Assembly: GCF_002243515.1 (NCBI RefSeq)
Contig: NZ_CP022657.1
Location: 2,037,001 to 2,101,000, forward strand
Direction: 5' to 3'
DNA from: Tumebacillus algifaecis
GTDB lineage: Bacteria > Bacillota > Bacilli > Tumebacillales > Tumebacillaceae
Length of the DNA stretch: 64,000 nucleotides
Part shown: piece after piece, positions 24,480-33,644 of the stretch
How positions within the stretch are numbered: position 1 is the stretch's first letter
Layout of the letters: each line of letters begins with the position of its first letter
Notes under the pieces: model-generated
Seen by the model: only the letters and a program-made list of their open reading frames with translations
Told to the model about the DNA's origin: nothing
Databases searched by the model: none
Position numbers and translations under genes: made by a program

Positions 24480-25383
24480 GGTAAGTTTAAAACTGTGTTA
24501 GAACACAGTGGATTTATGCGTGAAATTTCAGTAAAATAAAAATGTAACATCCATCGCGGCACCTCGTTTTTCAAATCGAGGTGCTGATCGAAGGGCGATA
24601 GAAGCAGACAAGGGCGACGAAGCAGTCAACGATTTGGTCATCTCGCTCGGCACGTTTGACGTGTTCGGCGTTGCGAATGGGGTAGCGTACTTGATCGTTC
24701 GCATTTGTCCGGATCGCGAAGCGGCGACCAATGTCGCGTAACTGTTTCGATCGTGCTAGTCGGTCACCGCAATTTTAGGTGGCGATCTTGATCACCTTGG
24801 TGCGTGGTTCGGTGTCTGTGGCTTGATGACCGCTTGTCAGGTTGGTGCATCCCCTTGGCAATCACCAACAGATGGCCTTGAGCGTGACAGCCGTGCAGAT
24901 GGCAAATGTTGACCAGACCAGCAGTCTCAAACTTCTATACCTGTTGATCTTCAACTTGCTCAGATCGCTCAGTTTGTTTTGTCTCACTTTCCGACGCGTC
25001 GTTGTACGACAGGTGCGTTGTGCGCTTCTGCATGTTGACCATTGCCCGCAGACCAAATTTTATGAGATTAGGCGAGGGTCGAGGTTGCGATGTTAGGGTA
25101 TGTCATATACTGCTCTCAATCTGATCTATCGTTTTGTGAGAGAGCGGCGTGATTTTGACCTAGTGCCTCTGGCATTGCTTGTCCTATGTGCAGGGCTTTC
25201 AGCAGCAACGCGGCAAGATGCAGGAACTCGCCGTCATTATGATTCAATTCTTATGTTCCGCACGACCGTACGAAAAGCGGGAACGGTGGGCATTGTAGTT
25301 GAAGGAACTCGAAGGCAGGGAGCATCCTGATGACGATCTTGGGCATTCTAAACGTTGAGAATCCACGCCAAGGGGGAATTAAC
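24480..25383. other. Gene-poor, apparently decayed stretch
   Basis: No intact gene is supported. A plus-strand frame from about 24535 to 24741 lacks a start but has convincing protein-like composition (ending PDREAATNVA, with DLVISLGTFDVFGVANGVAY inside), so it may be a pseudogene tail. A minus-strand frame around 24862-25056 has a basic then hydrophobic pattern (RRKVRQNKLSDLSKLKINRY, then LRLLVWSTFAICTAV) reminiscent of transposase C-termini but is broken. The rest shows nothing definite. Confidence 0.4.
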
Positions 25384-25557
25384 GTGAAGCCCTTTAACGC
25401 ACAGACCCGAAAAGACGGTGGCAAATCCGATCTGATCGCCTTTGATAACCCAGATGACATGCTCGAAAATATCCCGCCGCAAGCGCAAGGTTATGCGGAA
25501 ACGATGGTAGTTGTTGACAATCCGGATGATTTTGAAGAGGAAGGGACAGAGGTGTAA
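25384..25557 (+). CDS. Small acidic protein, unknown function
   Basis: 57 residues from GTG 25384, which has AAGGGGG 8 nt upstream; an in-frame ATG at 25330 with AGGGAG would add 18 residues and cannot be excluded. The protein contains the motif DNPDD twice (IAFDNPDDMLEN and VVVDNPDDFEEE) and has an acidic end. I recognise no family. It lies alone in a gene-poor stretch upstream of glutamate dehydrogenase. Confidence 0.5.
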   Translation: MKPFNAQTRKDGGKSDLIAFDNPDDMLENIPPQAQGYAETMVVVDNPDDFEEEGTEV

Positions 25558-25770
25558 TCAAAGCGAAACATTCCCGAATCGGAAAACGGAGGACAACAGC
25601 GCAAATGAATCCAATACAGCTAAAACCGAACCAAACTCTTGTTATTGACCGTGTTTGAGGTTGTTTCGAACAATTAAGGTCTTTGCTAACCTTTCCTTGT
25701 TCATGAGTAAGGTGTATATTGAGGTCAAGGTTCACGAATACCTGTATAAGTTCAAAGGGAGTCGAGTCGA

Positions 25771-27060
25771 TTGAATACCCAGAATTTGCCTTCTAACAAT
25801 GCTACTGCAAATGAGCCTGCTGAAAATTTGAACATTCTAACTAGCACTCAACTTGTGATTCAAGATGCTTTGAATAAATTGGGCTACGGTCAGGACATGT
25901 TCGAATTGCTGAAGGAACCGTTGCGTGTGCTTACCGTACGGATCCCGGTGCGCATGGACGACGGCAGTGTCAAAGTGTTCACCGGTTACCGTGCCCAGCA
26001 TAATGATGCGGTTGGTCCGACCAAAGGGGGCATTCGTTTCCACCCGATGGTTACCGAGGATGAAGTGAAGGCACTTGCAATTTGGATGAGTTTGAAGTGC
26101 GGGATTGCCAACTTGCCTTATGGCGGCGGGAAAGGCGGCATCATCTGCGATCCGCGTGAGATGTCGTTCCGTGAGCTTGAGCGCCTCTGCCGCGGCTATG
26201 TTCGCGCAATTTCGCAGATCGTCGGCCCGACTAAAGATATTCCGGCTCCGGACGTGTTCACCAACGCACAGTCGATGGCATGGATGATGGACGAGTATTC
26301 CCGCATCCGTGAGTTTGACGCACCGGGCTTCATCACCGGCAAACCGCTGGTGCTCGGCGGTTCTTATGGCCGCGAATCGGCTACCGCGCGCGGCGTGGCG
26401 ATCGCGATCGAAGAAGCGGCGAAAGTGAAAGGTATCGATTTAAAAGACGCTCGCGTGGTCGTGCAAGGGTTTGGTAACGCCGGTGGTTATTTGGCGAAAT
26501 TCATGCACGATGCAGGGGCAAAAGTCGTCGGGATCTCCGACGCGTATGGCGGTCTGTATGATGAAAAAGGTCTTGATATCGATTACTTGTTGGATCGTCG
26601 TGACTCTTTTGGCACAGTGACCAAGCTGTACAAAAATGTGATCACGAACCAAGAACTGCTTGAACTCGATTGTGATATCCTCGTTCCGGCAGCAATTGAG
26701 AACCAGCTCACGGCGCGCAACGCGCACAACATCAAGGCGAGCATCGTCGTGGAAGCTGCGAACGGCCCGACGACGATCGAAGCGACCAAGATTCTCTCGG
26801 ATCGTGGTGTTCTGCTCGTGCCGGACGTGGTTGCGAATGCTGGTGGTGTCATCGTTTCTTACTTCGAATGGGTACAGAACAACCAAGGGTACTATTGGTC
26901 GGCAGAAGAGGTCGATTCTCGCCTCAAGACGATCATCTCCCGTTCGTTCCACTCTGTATACGAGACATCGAAACTTCGCAAGATCGATATGCGCTTGGCA
27001 GCGTTCATGGTCGGTTGCCGTCGGATGGCGGAAGCTTGCCAACTGCGCGGTTGGGTGTAA
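25771..27060 (+). CDS. NAD(P)-dependent glutamate dehydrogenase (Glu/Leu/Phe/Val family)
   Basis: 429 residues from TTG 25771, after AAAGGGAG. It is a hexameric-type glutamate dehydrogenase of the RocG/GudB group, which interconverts glutamate with 2-oxoglutarate and ammonia. Signatures: GPTKGGIRFHP (substrate), LPYGGGKGGI (catalytic Lys), PAPDVFTN and the Rossmann motif VVQGFGNAGGYLAK. Both a catabolic role and length agree with RocG/GudB; which of the two it represents is not clear. A bidirectional terminator separates it from the asparaginase gene, and the pair would degrade asparagine-derived aspartate and glutamate nitrogen. Confidence 0.95.
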   Translation: MNTQNLPSNNATANEPAENLNILTSTQLVIQDALNKLGYGQDMFELLKEPLRVLTVRIPVRMDDGSVKVFTGYRAQHNDAVGPTKGGIRFHPMVTEDEVKALAIWMSLKCGIANLPYGGGKGGIICDPREMSFRELERLCRGYVRAISQIVGPTKDIPAPDVFTNAQSMAWMMDEYSRIREFDAPGFITGKPLVLGGSYGRESATARGVAIAIEEAAKVKGIDLKDARVVVQGFGNAGGYLAKFMHDAGAKVVGISDAYGGLYDEKGLDIDYLLDRRDSFGTVTKLYKNVITNQELLELDCDILVPAAIENQLTARNAHNIKASIVVEAANGPTTIEATKILSDRGVLLVPDVVANAGGVIVSYFEWVQNNQGYYWSAEEVDSRLKTIISRSFHSVYETSKLRKIDMRLAAFMVGCRRMAEACQLRGWV

Positions 27061-27070
27061 GTCAGTCGTC

Positions 27071-27109
27071 AAAAAAGCCGTCTGCCACGCTGGCAGACGG
27101 CTTTTTTTG
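27071..27109. terminator. Bidirectional terminator
   Basis: GCCGTCTGCCA / TGGCAGACGGC, 11-bp perfect stem flanked by AAAAAA and TTTTTTT between convergent genes. Confidence 0.95.
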
Positions 27110-27115
27110 ATGCGA

Positions 27116-28093
27116 TCAATCTTGAACAAAATACTGTTGTAAATGCTCAAGATCATTCGTTTCTTGCAACGCTGTCATCAGCTTGATGCGCGCTTTCTGC
27201 CCGTTGAGACCGTTGGAGAACAGCACGCCCAGATCGCGAAGTTGTTTTCCGCCGCCTTCATACCCGTAGATGTCTTGAACAACACCGTTAAAGCACCGGG
27301 AGACCAGCACGATGACAACTCCCTGTGCAATCGCTTTCTTGATGCCAGGCACGACCATCGGAGGGACGTTGCCCAAACCGAGCGCCTCGATGACGACGCC
27401 GCGCACCCCCTTATCGAGCAGGTATTGTAGCAGCGCGTCATCCATCCCAGCCGCCATCTTGAGGAGTCCGACCTCGTGCACGAGTCCGTCTACAGGGATG
27501 TGCGCATGAGGTTTGGGAATGTGGCGAATCTGTACGGAGCGTTTGTCCAAAAAGCCGATCGGTCCAACCGAAGGCGACTGGAAGGTGGCAACATTGCTCG
27601 TGTGCGTCTTTGTCACAAATCGTGCAGCATGGATGTCGTCGTTAAAAACGACGAGCACGCCTTGGCCGATCGCATCGGCGGAAGCAGCTGTACGCACCGC
27701 ATTGAGCAAGTTAAGCGGGCCATCCGCGCCCAGTTCATTCGAGGAGCGCATCGCACCGGTCACGATCACCGGCTTGCCCGGCGGCAAGATCAGGTCGAGA
27801 TAGTAGGCCGTCTCTTCGAGCGTGTCCGTGCCATGCGTGAGCACGATGCCATCGATGTCTTCCTGGAGCAGTCTTTCTTTGATCGCCGTCCCCAGCTTGG
27901 CGAGGTGGTCGAGCGTGAGATGGGGGCTCGGCAGGTTGGAGAACGCTTCGACCTGCACGTTTGCATACTGGTTGAGATGCGGGATGGCATTGGTCAGGTC
28001 GGACGCGTTTTCGGCCGGTCGAACTGTCTGGCTTTGCGGGTCTTCGATCATCGCGATCGTGCCGCCCGTTGTCAGGATCAGGATCGTTTTCAT
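27116..28093 (-). CDS. L-asparaginase
   Basis: 325 residues; ATG 28093 after AAAGGTGTGA. Asparaginase motif 1 is TTGGTIAM (Thr 12 as nucleophile) and motif 2 is GIVLTHGTDTLEETAYYLDL, with the Thr-Asp pair of the active site. GAMRSSNELGADGPLNL is also diagnostic. It hydrolyses asparagine to aspartate and ammonia. No signal peptide is visible, so it is probably cytosolic (AnsA-like). Convergent with the glutamate dehydrogenase gene. Confidence 0.95.
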   Translation of the reverse strand: MKTILILTTGGTIAMIEDPQSQTVRPAENASDLTNAIPHLNQYANVQVEAFSNLPSPHLTLDHLAKLGTAIKERLLQEDIDGIVLTHGTDTLEETAYYLDLILPPGKPVIVTGAMRSSNELGADGPLNLLNAVRTAASADAIGQGVLVVFNDDIHAARFVTKTHTSNVATFQSPSVGPIGFLDKRSVQIRHIPKPHAHIPVDGLVHEVGLLKMAAGMDDALLQYLLDKGVRGVVIEALGLGNVPPMVVPGIKKAIAQGVVIVLVSRCFNGVVQDIYGYEGGGKQLRDLGVLFSNGLNGQKARIKLMTALQETNDLEHLQQYFVQD

Positions 28094-28218
28094 TGAGAGA
28101 TCACACCTTTGTCCGAATCGGTTTGTTCTAGCATATTATGCCCCGCAGTGGCAGGCTCTGTCAAAGCAGGATTTTCATAGACCAGTTCGAATTTACATCA
28201 TCGGGAGGGGAAATCGAA

Positions 28219-28905
28219 GTGGAATTTTTGCTGTTAATCGGGTGCGCTGTCGCACCTGGAATCGCCCTGATGTCCTTTTTCTATCTTCGTGACCGCTACG
28301 ATTCTGAGCCCTTGAGTCTGGTGGGATTGCTGTTCTTTTTGGGAATGTTATCGACCATTCCGGTCATGTATCTCAGCGACTGGCTCGCCCAGGGCATGAG
28401 TTCGCCTTACGGTCGTGCCTTTTTTGCTGTGGCGCTTGTGGAAGAATTGGCCAAATACATCTTGACGATCCTCATCGCGCTTCGGCACCGCGAATTTGAT
28501 GAAGAGATCGACGGGATCGTCTATGCGGTCGCCGCGTCGCTTGGGTTTGCAACGCTTGAGAACATCATCAAAGCAATGGTGCTCGGCTGGGAGACGGTTG
28601 CGATACGGGCCTTTTTCACCGTCCCAGGCCATGCACTGTTCGGGGTGGCGATGGGCTTTTATCTAGGGAAGGCGAAATTTGCCACGTCCAAGAAAAAGCG
28701 TTGGCTGCTATTTGGCGGTGCCTTCTTTTATCCGTGGGTGTTCCATGGGATCTATGATTCCCTGCTCGTTTCGGAGCAGATGGCATGGATCATGTTGATC
28801 ATTCCGTTCATGATCTTCTTGTGGGGCTTAGGCATGTGGAAAGTGCGCCATGCACAGCGGCGTTCCCCCTACAAGCCGATGGAGGAACAGGTGCAGGATG
28901 TATAA
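28219..28905 (+). CDS. prsW: PrsW-family intramembrane metalloprotease
   Basis: 228 residues from GTG 28219, with GGGAGGGGAAA upstream; the frame is open earlier without support. A polytopic membrane protein with the PrsW hallmarks: ALVEELAKY (EExxK), EEIDGIVYAVAASLGFATLEN, PGHALFGVAMG and FHGIYD, which together supply the likely metal ligands. In B. subtilis PrsW cleaves anti-sigma factor RsiW at site 1 and lies next to sleB, as here. Its substrate in this organism is not shown. Confidence 0.92.
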   Translation: MEFLLLIGCAVAPGIALMSFFYLRDRYDSEPLSLVGLLFFLGMLSTIPVMYLSDWLAQGMSSPYGRAFFAVALVEELAKYILTILIALRHREFDEEIDGIVYAVAASLGFATLENIIKAMVLGWETVAIRAFFTVPGHALFGVAMGFYLGKAKFATSKKKRWLLFGGAFFYPWVFHGIYDSLLVSEQMAWIMLIIPFMIFLWGLGMWKVRHAQRRSPYKPMEEQVQDV

Positions 28906-28973
28906 AGAAACGGTGAGCCTGTCAAGACTTAATTTGCAGGGATGAAATCATAGACTCCTTAAGGAGGGAAAGC

Positions 28974-29138
28974 ATGTCAGTACGAGACGAACGGGTAAAA
29001 GTTCACATTCGCTGTCGTCTGTGTGGAGAGACGTTCATTTTGCGTGGCTCTCGTGACTATCGTGGGCAGGTGGACACCGGATTCAAACGTTGCCTGTGTG
29101 ACAATGAAGAAGCGTTCGACATTGAAACACTCATTTAA
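28974..29138 (+). CDS. Small protein with two CxxC-like motifs, unknown
   Basis: 54 residues from ATG 28974 behind the strong site AAGGAGGGAA. Two cysteine pairs (CRLCGE at residues 14-19 and CLCDNE at 40-45) could bind a metal ion as a zinc-ribbon-like unit; charged residues dominate elsewhere. It lies between prsW and sleB, with its own terminator downstream. It is too short for most automatic gene lists. I know no function for it. Confidence 0.75.
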   Translation: MSVRDERVKVHIRCRLCGETFILRGSRDYRGQVDTGFKRCLCDNEEAFDIETLI

Positions 29139-29152
29139 AACTTGCAGGGTGG

Positions 29153-29189
29153 AAAGGGAGTTGCCTATTTGGAGGCACTCCCTTTTTTT
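29153..29189 (+). terminator. Terminator before sleB
   Basis: AAGGGAGTTGCC / GGCACTCCCTT stem then TTTTTTT. Confidence 0.9.
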
Positions 29190-29261
29190 GGTTCTCATAT
29201 CAACTTGCTTCCCATCTCACACTAAGGTCAGAAACGATCATCTTAAAATGGAGGGGGTACC

Positions 29262-30062
29262 ATGAGTAGGAAGTGGAGATGGCTTGTGGCAGCCTTTGCC
29301 CTGATGTTTGCGGTCCTTTACGTCTCAGTAGATTCGATGCAGTTCATTTCGAAAAAAGAGGAGTCGGTCTTCACCACGCGCAAACTCGTGCGAGGCAGTC
29401 AAGGCACCGACGTCCGTGAACTGCAAGGCCGCTTGAAACATTTGGGTTATTACAAGGGCCGCATCGACGGCGATTTTGGTTGGGGTACATACTGGGCGGT
29501 TCGTAACTTCCAGTACAAATTTGGCATGAAAATTGACGGTATCGTTGGCGACAATACGCGAACTCGTCTGGTTCGCGCCACTCGCGGCTATAATCCGTGG
29601 GCGGCAGGTGGAGGAGGAGGCGGGGCAGCAGCACCAAAAGGCGGTGGCGGCGCGCCCAAAGCGACCGCTCCGGCGACCAAAAGCGCCGCGTACGCAGGGA
29701 AAAACCTGTCGGGCAATGACTTGAAACTGCTCGCCAACGCCGTCTATGGCGAAGCGCGCGGCGAACCGTACATCGGACAGGTGGCGATCGCAGCCGTGAT
29801 CTTGAACCGCATAGACAACCCGAACTTTCCGAATACCGTACCCGGTGTGATCTTCCAACCAGGCGCGTTTACGGCGGTTGCCGACGGACAGATCTGGCTG
29901 TCCCCGAACGCGCAGGCCATGAAGGCAGTGCAGGATGCGATCAAAGGATGGGACCCGTCCTCGTCGGCGATCTACTACTTCAATCCGGCGACGGCAACCT
30001 CAAAATGGATCTGGTCGCGTCCGCAGATCAAGCGGATCGGCCAACATATCTTCTGCAGATAG
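29262..30062 (+). CDS. sleB: Spore cortex-lytic enzyme SleB
   Basis: 266 residues. An N-terminal hydrophobic segment (residues 8-24) acts as signal or anchor. A peptidoglycan-binding domain follows ([20 protein letters not shown] through [14 protein letters not shown], about 43-105). A Gly/Ala/Pro/Lys-rich linker (about 116-145, including two runs of Gly) leads to the hydrolase_2 lytic transglycosylase domain ([20 protein letters not shown], with catalytic Glu in GEARGE; ending near QHIFCR). SleB degrades muramic-lactam peptidoglycan of the spore cortex in germination. ypeB follows 18 bp later, as in Bacillus. Confidence 0.97.
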   Translation: MSRKWRWLVAAFALMFAVLYVSVDSMQFISKKEESVFTTRKLVRGSQGTDVRELQGRLKHLGYYKGRIDGDFGWGTYWAVRNFQYKFGMKIDGIVGDNTRTRLVRATRGYNPWAAGGGGGGAAAPKGGGGAPKATAPATKSAAYAGKNLSGNDLKLLANAVYGEARGEPYIGQVAIAAVILNRIDNPNFPNTVPGVIFQPGAFTAVADGQIWLSPNAQAMKAVQDAIKGWDPSSSAIYYFNPATATSKWIWSRPQIKRIGQHIFCR

Positions 30063-30080
30063 AAAGGAGGTATCGACCGT

Positions 30081-31403
30081 ATGTTTAGCAAAATCACATC
30101 CCTCGTGCTCGCCGTGGCCTTGGTGGTCGCAGGCTTCTGGGGCTACCGAGAACACAAAGAGAAACAGGCATTGCTCTTGAAGACGGAAAACCAATACCAG
30201 CGTGCCTTTCATGATTTGAGCGACCGAATGAATCTGCTTCAAGATCAACTGGGCAAGTCGCTTGCTATCAATACAAAGAAGCAGCTCACCCCCTCGCTGA
30301 CCGAAGTGTGGCGGCTGGCTGCCGAAGCGCGCACCGACGTGGGCCAACTTCCGCTCTCCTTGATGCCGTTCAACAACACGATGGAATTTATCAATGATGT
30401 AGGGAACTTCTCCTACCGCACAGCGGTCGATCGCGACGGCAAAGAAGGATTGAACGAACAGGAGTTCAAGACGCTGAACGAACTGTACAAGCGTTCGAAA
30501 AAGCTGGAAAATCAGCTCGCAGAAGTGCAGTCCGCCGTCATCAAAAATAACCTGCGCTGGATGGACGCAGAACTGGCGCTGACCCAGACGGAAAAGAAGA
30601 CGGACAACCAGATTCTCGACGGTTTCCACGCGATGGAGAAATCGGTCAAAAATTCTACACCGCTGAATTTTGGCCCGACGCTACAATCGATGAAAAACCG
30701 CAACCGAGTGAACGTGAAAAATCTATCCGGCCAAGATGTGAACGAAGCGCAAGCGGCACAGATTGCAGCTGCGTGGCTTGGGCGTAGCACGGCAGACGGA
30801 ATCACCGCGCAACGCAACGGCAAAGGCGCACCGTTCCTGTCGCACACCGTCACCGTACCGCAAGAGAAGCGCCGGGAAGCGCTCTTCACGATCACTGTTC
30901 GCGGCGGTAAAGTCACTAACATGCTGAACGACCGGACCGTGCTAGAGGAAAAGCTCGATCTGTCTCAAGCTTCACAAAAAGCGATCGCCTATCTGAATCG
31001 ATTTGGTATCAATGACAGCTTAGAAGTGGTGAATATCGACACGCACGATCACATCGGTGTGTTTGACCTCGTACCGCGTCAAGGCGGCGTCCGCCTCTAC
31101 CCGGACAAAGTGATCGTGCAGGTAGCGCTCGACAACGGGGAGATTCTGGGCGTCAACTCACGCGAGTATGTGTTCAATCACAAACCGCGCACCTTGGCGA
31201 AACCGAAGATCAGCCAAGCACAGGCCCGCACGTTTGTCTCCTCGCGCGTCAAGGTGCAAGAGACTGCGCTCGCTGTGGCCCACAATGTGCAAAACGAAGA
31301 GGTGCTCGCGTACGAGTTTGTCGGCACGATGGACAATGACACGTACAAAATCTTCATTTCGGCACTCAACGGCGATGAAGTTGGGATTGAAAAGTTGAAC
31401 TGA
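30081..31403 (+). CDS. ypeB: Germination protein YpeB
   Basis: 440 residues; ATG 30081 after AGAAAGGAGG. An N-terminal membrane anchor (about residues 4-20) is followed by a helical region with coiled-coil features and then PepSY-like repeats in the second half (for example FTITVRGGKVTNMLNDRTV and YPDKVIVQVALDNGEILGVN). YpeB is required for stable SleB in the dormant spore and each protein depends on the other. The immediate sleB-ypeB order is diagnostic. Confidence 0.96.
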   Translation: MFSKITSLVLAVALVVAGFWGYREHKEKQALLLKTENQYQRAFHDLSDRMNLLQDQLGKSLAINTKKQLTPSLTEVWRLAAEARTDVGQLPLSLMPFNNTMEFINDVGNFSYRTAVDRDGKEGLNEQEFKTLNELYKRSKKLENQLAEVQSAVIKNNLRWMDAELALTQTEKKTDNQILDGFHAMEKSVKNSTPLNFGPTLQSMKNRNRVNVKNLSGQDVNEAQAAQIAAAWLGRSTADGITAQRNGKGAPFLSHTVTVPQEKRREALFTITVRGGKVTNMLNDRTVLEEKLDLSQASQKAIAYLNRFGINDSLEVVNIDTHDHIGVFDLVPRQGGVRLYPDKVIVQVALDNGEILGVNSREYVFNHKPRTLAKPKISQAQARTFVSSRVKVQETALAVAHNVQNEEVLAYEFVGTMDNDTYKIFISALNGDEVGIEKLN

Positions 31404-31404
31404 T

Positions 31405-31428
31405 GGGAGGGGGTATCCCCCTCCTTTG
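31405..31428. terminator. Probable bidirectional terminator
   Basis: GGAGGGGG / CCCCCTCC hairpin between convergent ypeB and amidase genes; T-runs are short (TTT), so strength is uncertain. Confidence 0.6.
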
Positions 31429-31434
31429 CTGTGA

Positions 31435-32121
31435 CTATTGGCTCTCCAAATAGGCTTGTACCCCTTCTGCAATCGCTTGGGCCAGTTTTTTCTGATAGGG
31501 AGGCGAGATCAGACGGCTGCGGTCACCCGACAAGTTGAGATAGCCGCATTCGATAAGCAGTGTGGGAATGGGCTGTTTTCGCAAAAGATAGTATTTGGCC
31601 GGTTTCGCGGCGCGCTTCGTCATCTCCGGCAGGGTGTGCAGTTTGGTTTGTACAAACTGGGCTATCTTTTTTGCCTCGGGCAGTTCTTCCATGTAAAACA
31701 CTTCTGCTCCCCCTCTGGAAGCGAGGGGCGAGACGTTTACGTGCAGGGAGAGAAAGAGAGTGGCTCCTTGTTCGAAGGCCATGTTCATCCGATGGTCGAG
31801 ATCGGCACGCTTGGCGACCTTTCCTTTCATGCCAGGCTTCGCGAAGTCAATGTCTTCGGTGCGGGTCATCACCGCTACGATGTTCTTTTCACGTAACGCA
31901 GCTTGCACTTCTTTGCTGATGGCAAGCGTGAGGTCCGATTCACGCAGATCACCTGAGAGCACGCCAGGGTCATAACCGCCATGTCCTGCGTCGATCATCA
32001 CATAGGCAGGTACCTTTGAAGGTAGGGTCAGCGCTTTCTTGACTGGCGAAAAGGGGCTGACCAGGAAAGCAAACAATAGAATGAGGGAGAGTGGGAGCGC
32101 ATAAGGCCTGAAAGGTTTCAT
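31435..32121 (-). CDS. N-acetylmuramoyl-L-alanine amidase (Amidase_3), CwlD-like
   Basis: 228 residues with an N-terminal hydrophobic segment (about 8-24), so it is exported or membrane-anchored. The zinc amidase_3 motifs are in order: MIDAGHGGYDPG (His), ESDLTLAIS (Glu), LFLSLHVN (His) and LLIECGYL (catalytic Glu). CwlD makes muramic-delta-lactam in spore cortex with PdaA; size and the neighbouring cortex genes suggest that role. Paralogous cell-wall amidases are possible. ATG 32121 is preceded by GGAGAGG. Confidence 0.85.
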   Translation of the reverse strand: MKPFRPYALPLSLILLFAFLVSPFSPVKKALTLPSKVPAYVMIDAGHGGYDPGVLSGDLRESDLTLAISKEVQAALREKNIVAVMTRTEDIDFAKPGMKGKVAKRADLDHRMNMAFEQGATLFLSLHVNVSPLASRGGAEVFYMEELPEAKKIAQFVQTKLHTLPEMTKRAAKPAKYYLLRKQPIPTLLIECGYLNLSGDRSRLISPPYQKKLAQAIAEGVQAYLESQ

Positions 32122-32242
32122 TTTTCCTCTCCTTGTCCGAAATTGTCTGTACAGGTTTATTCATGAATGAGGGCAAACATTCGTATCTTAAGTAGGAGAA
32201 GAACAAGAACTGGGAGATCAGATCCCTTGGAGAGTGAGAACT

Positions 32243-32920
32243 TTGGCATACCCAGACATCGGCCAGACGATCACCTTGGTCATCACAGATGGTTACTATG
32301 AAGGGCGGTATCAGGCGAGGGTGCAAGACATGGAAGAGGACGGCATCTTTATCGAGATTCCGCTCAAACCAGGAGCGATCATGCCGACCAATCTGCCGAC
32401 AGAACAATCTGCTCTGGTGCAATATCGTGCGGCAGACGGTGCTCTGTGCACGTTTCAAACGGAGGTGCAGGGCCGTGACGTGCGGCAGATCCCGCTCTTG
32501 AAGCTGTTGAAACCGGATGAAGAGCACATCTACCGCCAGCAGCGCCGTGAATTTTTGCGAGTGCCGATCATGGCCACTTTTCAACTGATCTTCGTGGACA
32601 ACGAGACGAAAGAAATCATCAACGCCGATGCATACGGGTACGACATCTCCGGCGGTGGCCTGTCGCTGCGGGTCCAACATGACCTACCGATGCGCAGTGA
32701 AGACATTATCGGTTTTCGTTTCCGGTTGCCGCTAGAAAGCATGACGCATGAAATCGTCGGCAAAGCGCGTGTGATTCGCATCGCCCCGCAAGATCGGCAC
32801 GGCTATAAGCTGGTGTCGCTCAAATATTATGAGCTTTCGGAGCGTGATCGTCAGCGCATCATCCAGTATTCTTTTAGACGACAGATTGAACTGCGCGATA
32901 AAGGTTTGTCCAATAGATAG
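32243..32920 (+). CDS. PilZ-domain protein, YcgR/YpfA-like
   Basis: 225 residues from TTG 32243, which sits 10 nt after GGAG; the in-frame GTG 32234 is too close to the same site. The N-terminal YcgR-like domain (about 1-95) precedes a PilZ domain with the c-di-GMP motifs RRxxR (QQRREFLRVPI) and DxSxxG (YDISGGGLSL). In B. subtilis the corresponding gene YpfA/MotI binds c-di-GMP and blocks flagellar rotation. The gene keeps the ypfA position between ypeB and cmk. Motility in this organism is not shown in the window. Confidence 0.9.
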   Translation: MAYPDIGQTITLVITDGYYEGRYQARVQDMEEDGIFIEIPLKPGAIMPTNLPTEQSALVQYRAADGALCTFQTEVQGRDVRQIPLLKLLKPDEEHIYRQQRREFLRVPIMATFQLIFVDNETKEIINADAYGYDISGGGLSLRVQHDLPMRSEDIIGFRFRLPLESMTHEIVGKARVIRIAPQDRHGYKLVSLKYYELSERDRQRIIQYSFRRQIELRDKGLSNR

Positions 32921-32973
32921 TATGAATCCCTCCAGACTGGCATAGGATGGAACGTATCTGGGGGTGGTACAAG

Positions 32974-33477
32974 TTGGAACAAAGACGCCAGCAAACGTAT
33001 GAAGAGCGCTTCTTGCGCGCCTACGAACGTCTGGAAAAACCGCTGTTTAAACTGATCTTGCTCGGCTTTGCCCTGATCTTGATCGGGCAGATGGCACTCT
33101 CCACAGCGGCAGGGCGGCAGTTTTTGTCGGCCACCGACCGGATGGAAGGGCAGCGTGCCAACGGAGTGATGCCAGCGGCGGCGACCGAAAAATCGACGGC
33201 GAACATCACGATCCGCTCGGTAGAAGCGGATGCTCCGCTGTCCAAGGTGTGGGTGAAGGTCAATGGCGTTCCGTCTGCTGCTTTCCAAGACGAAGAAGTG
33301 ACCGTCTCTGTGCACCAAGGAGACGTTGTGACCGTCGATACGTCCGAACTGCCCGGTGTCTACCGTTTTGAAGTCGATCATGACAATCCGGGGATCTCTT
33401 ATCCAGTGCCTGGGATGCTGGTCGAAGCGATGGAAGGACAGTTGGCAGAAGTGGGTCCGATCCACTTTATGAAGTAA
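32974..33477 (+). CDS. Single-pass membrane protein, unknown (ypfB position)
   Basis: 167 residues from TTG 32974, with GGGGGTGG upstream; ATG 32947 would add 9 residues but has no clear binding site. A basic N-terminal region with predicted coil (EQRRQQTYEERFLRAYERLE) is followed by one membrane helix (about residues 24-44) and a mainly beta-strand extracellular part (for example NITIRSVEAD and VTVSVHQGDVVTVDT). The N-terminal part may correspond to DUF5359/YpfB, which holds this position in B. subtilis but is much shorter. Function unknown. Confidence 0.7.
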   Translation: MEQRRQQTYEERFLRAYERLEKPLFKLILLGFALILIGQMALSTAAGRQFLSATDRMEGQRANGVMPAAATEKSTANITIRSVEADAPLSKVWVKVNGVPSAAFQDEEVTVSVHQGDVVTVDTSELPGVYRFEVDHDNPGISYPVPGMLVEAMEGQLAEVGPIHFMK

Positions 33478-33644
33478 CTTTGAACTCCGATTCCTTTTGT
33501 TGCACCTGCTGCGGCCGTTATGATACTATCAATATTGAAGAGATTGACAATTAAACAGGTCGCGCATGAGAAGCGGGCGATGCCTGCTTTTTGTGTTCTC
33601 GACCATTTCATGGTCAGATGCGAATCAGGAGGCCGAATTACTTG

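Noticed and set aside
24491-24508. ACTGTGT / ACACAGT hairpin after metC as terminator
   Set aside because: Short stem and no T-run follows; evidence too weak.
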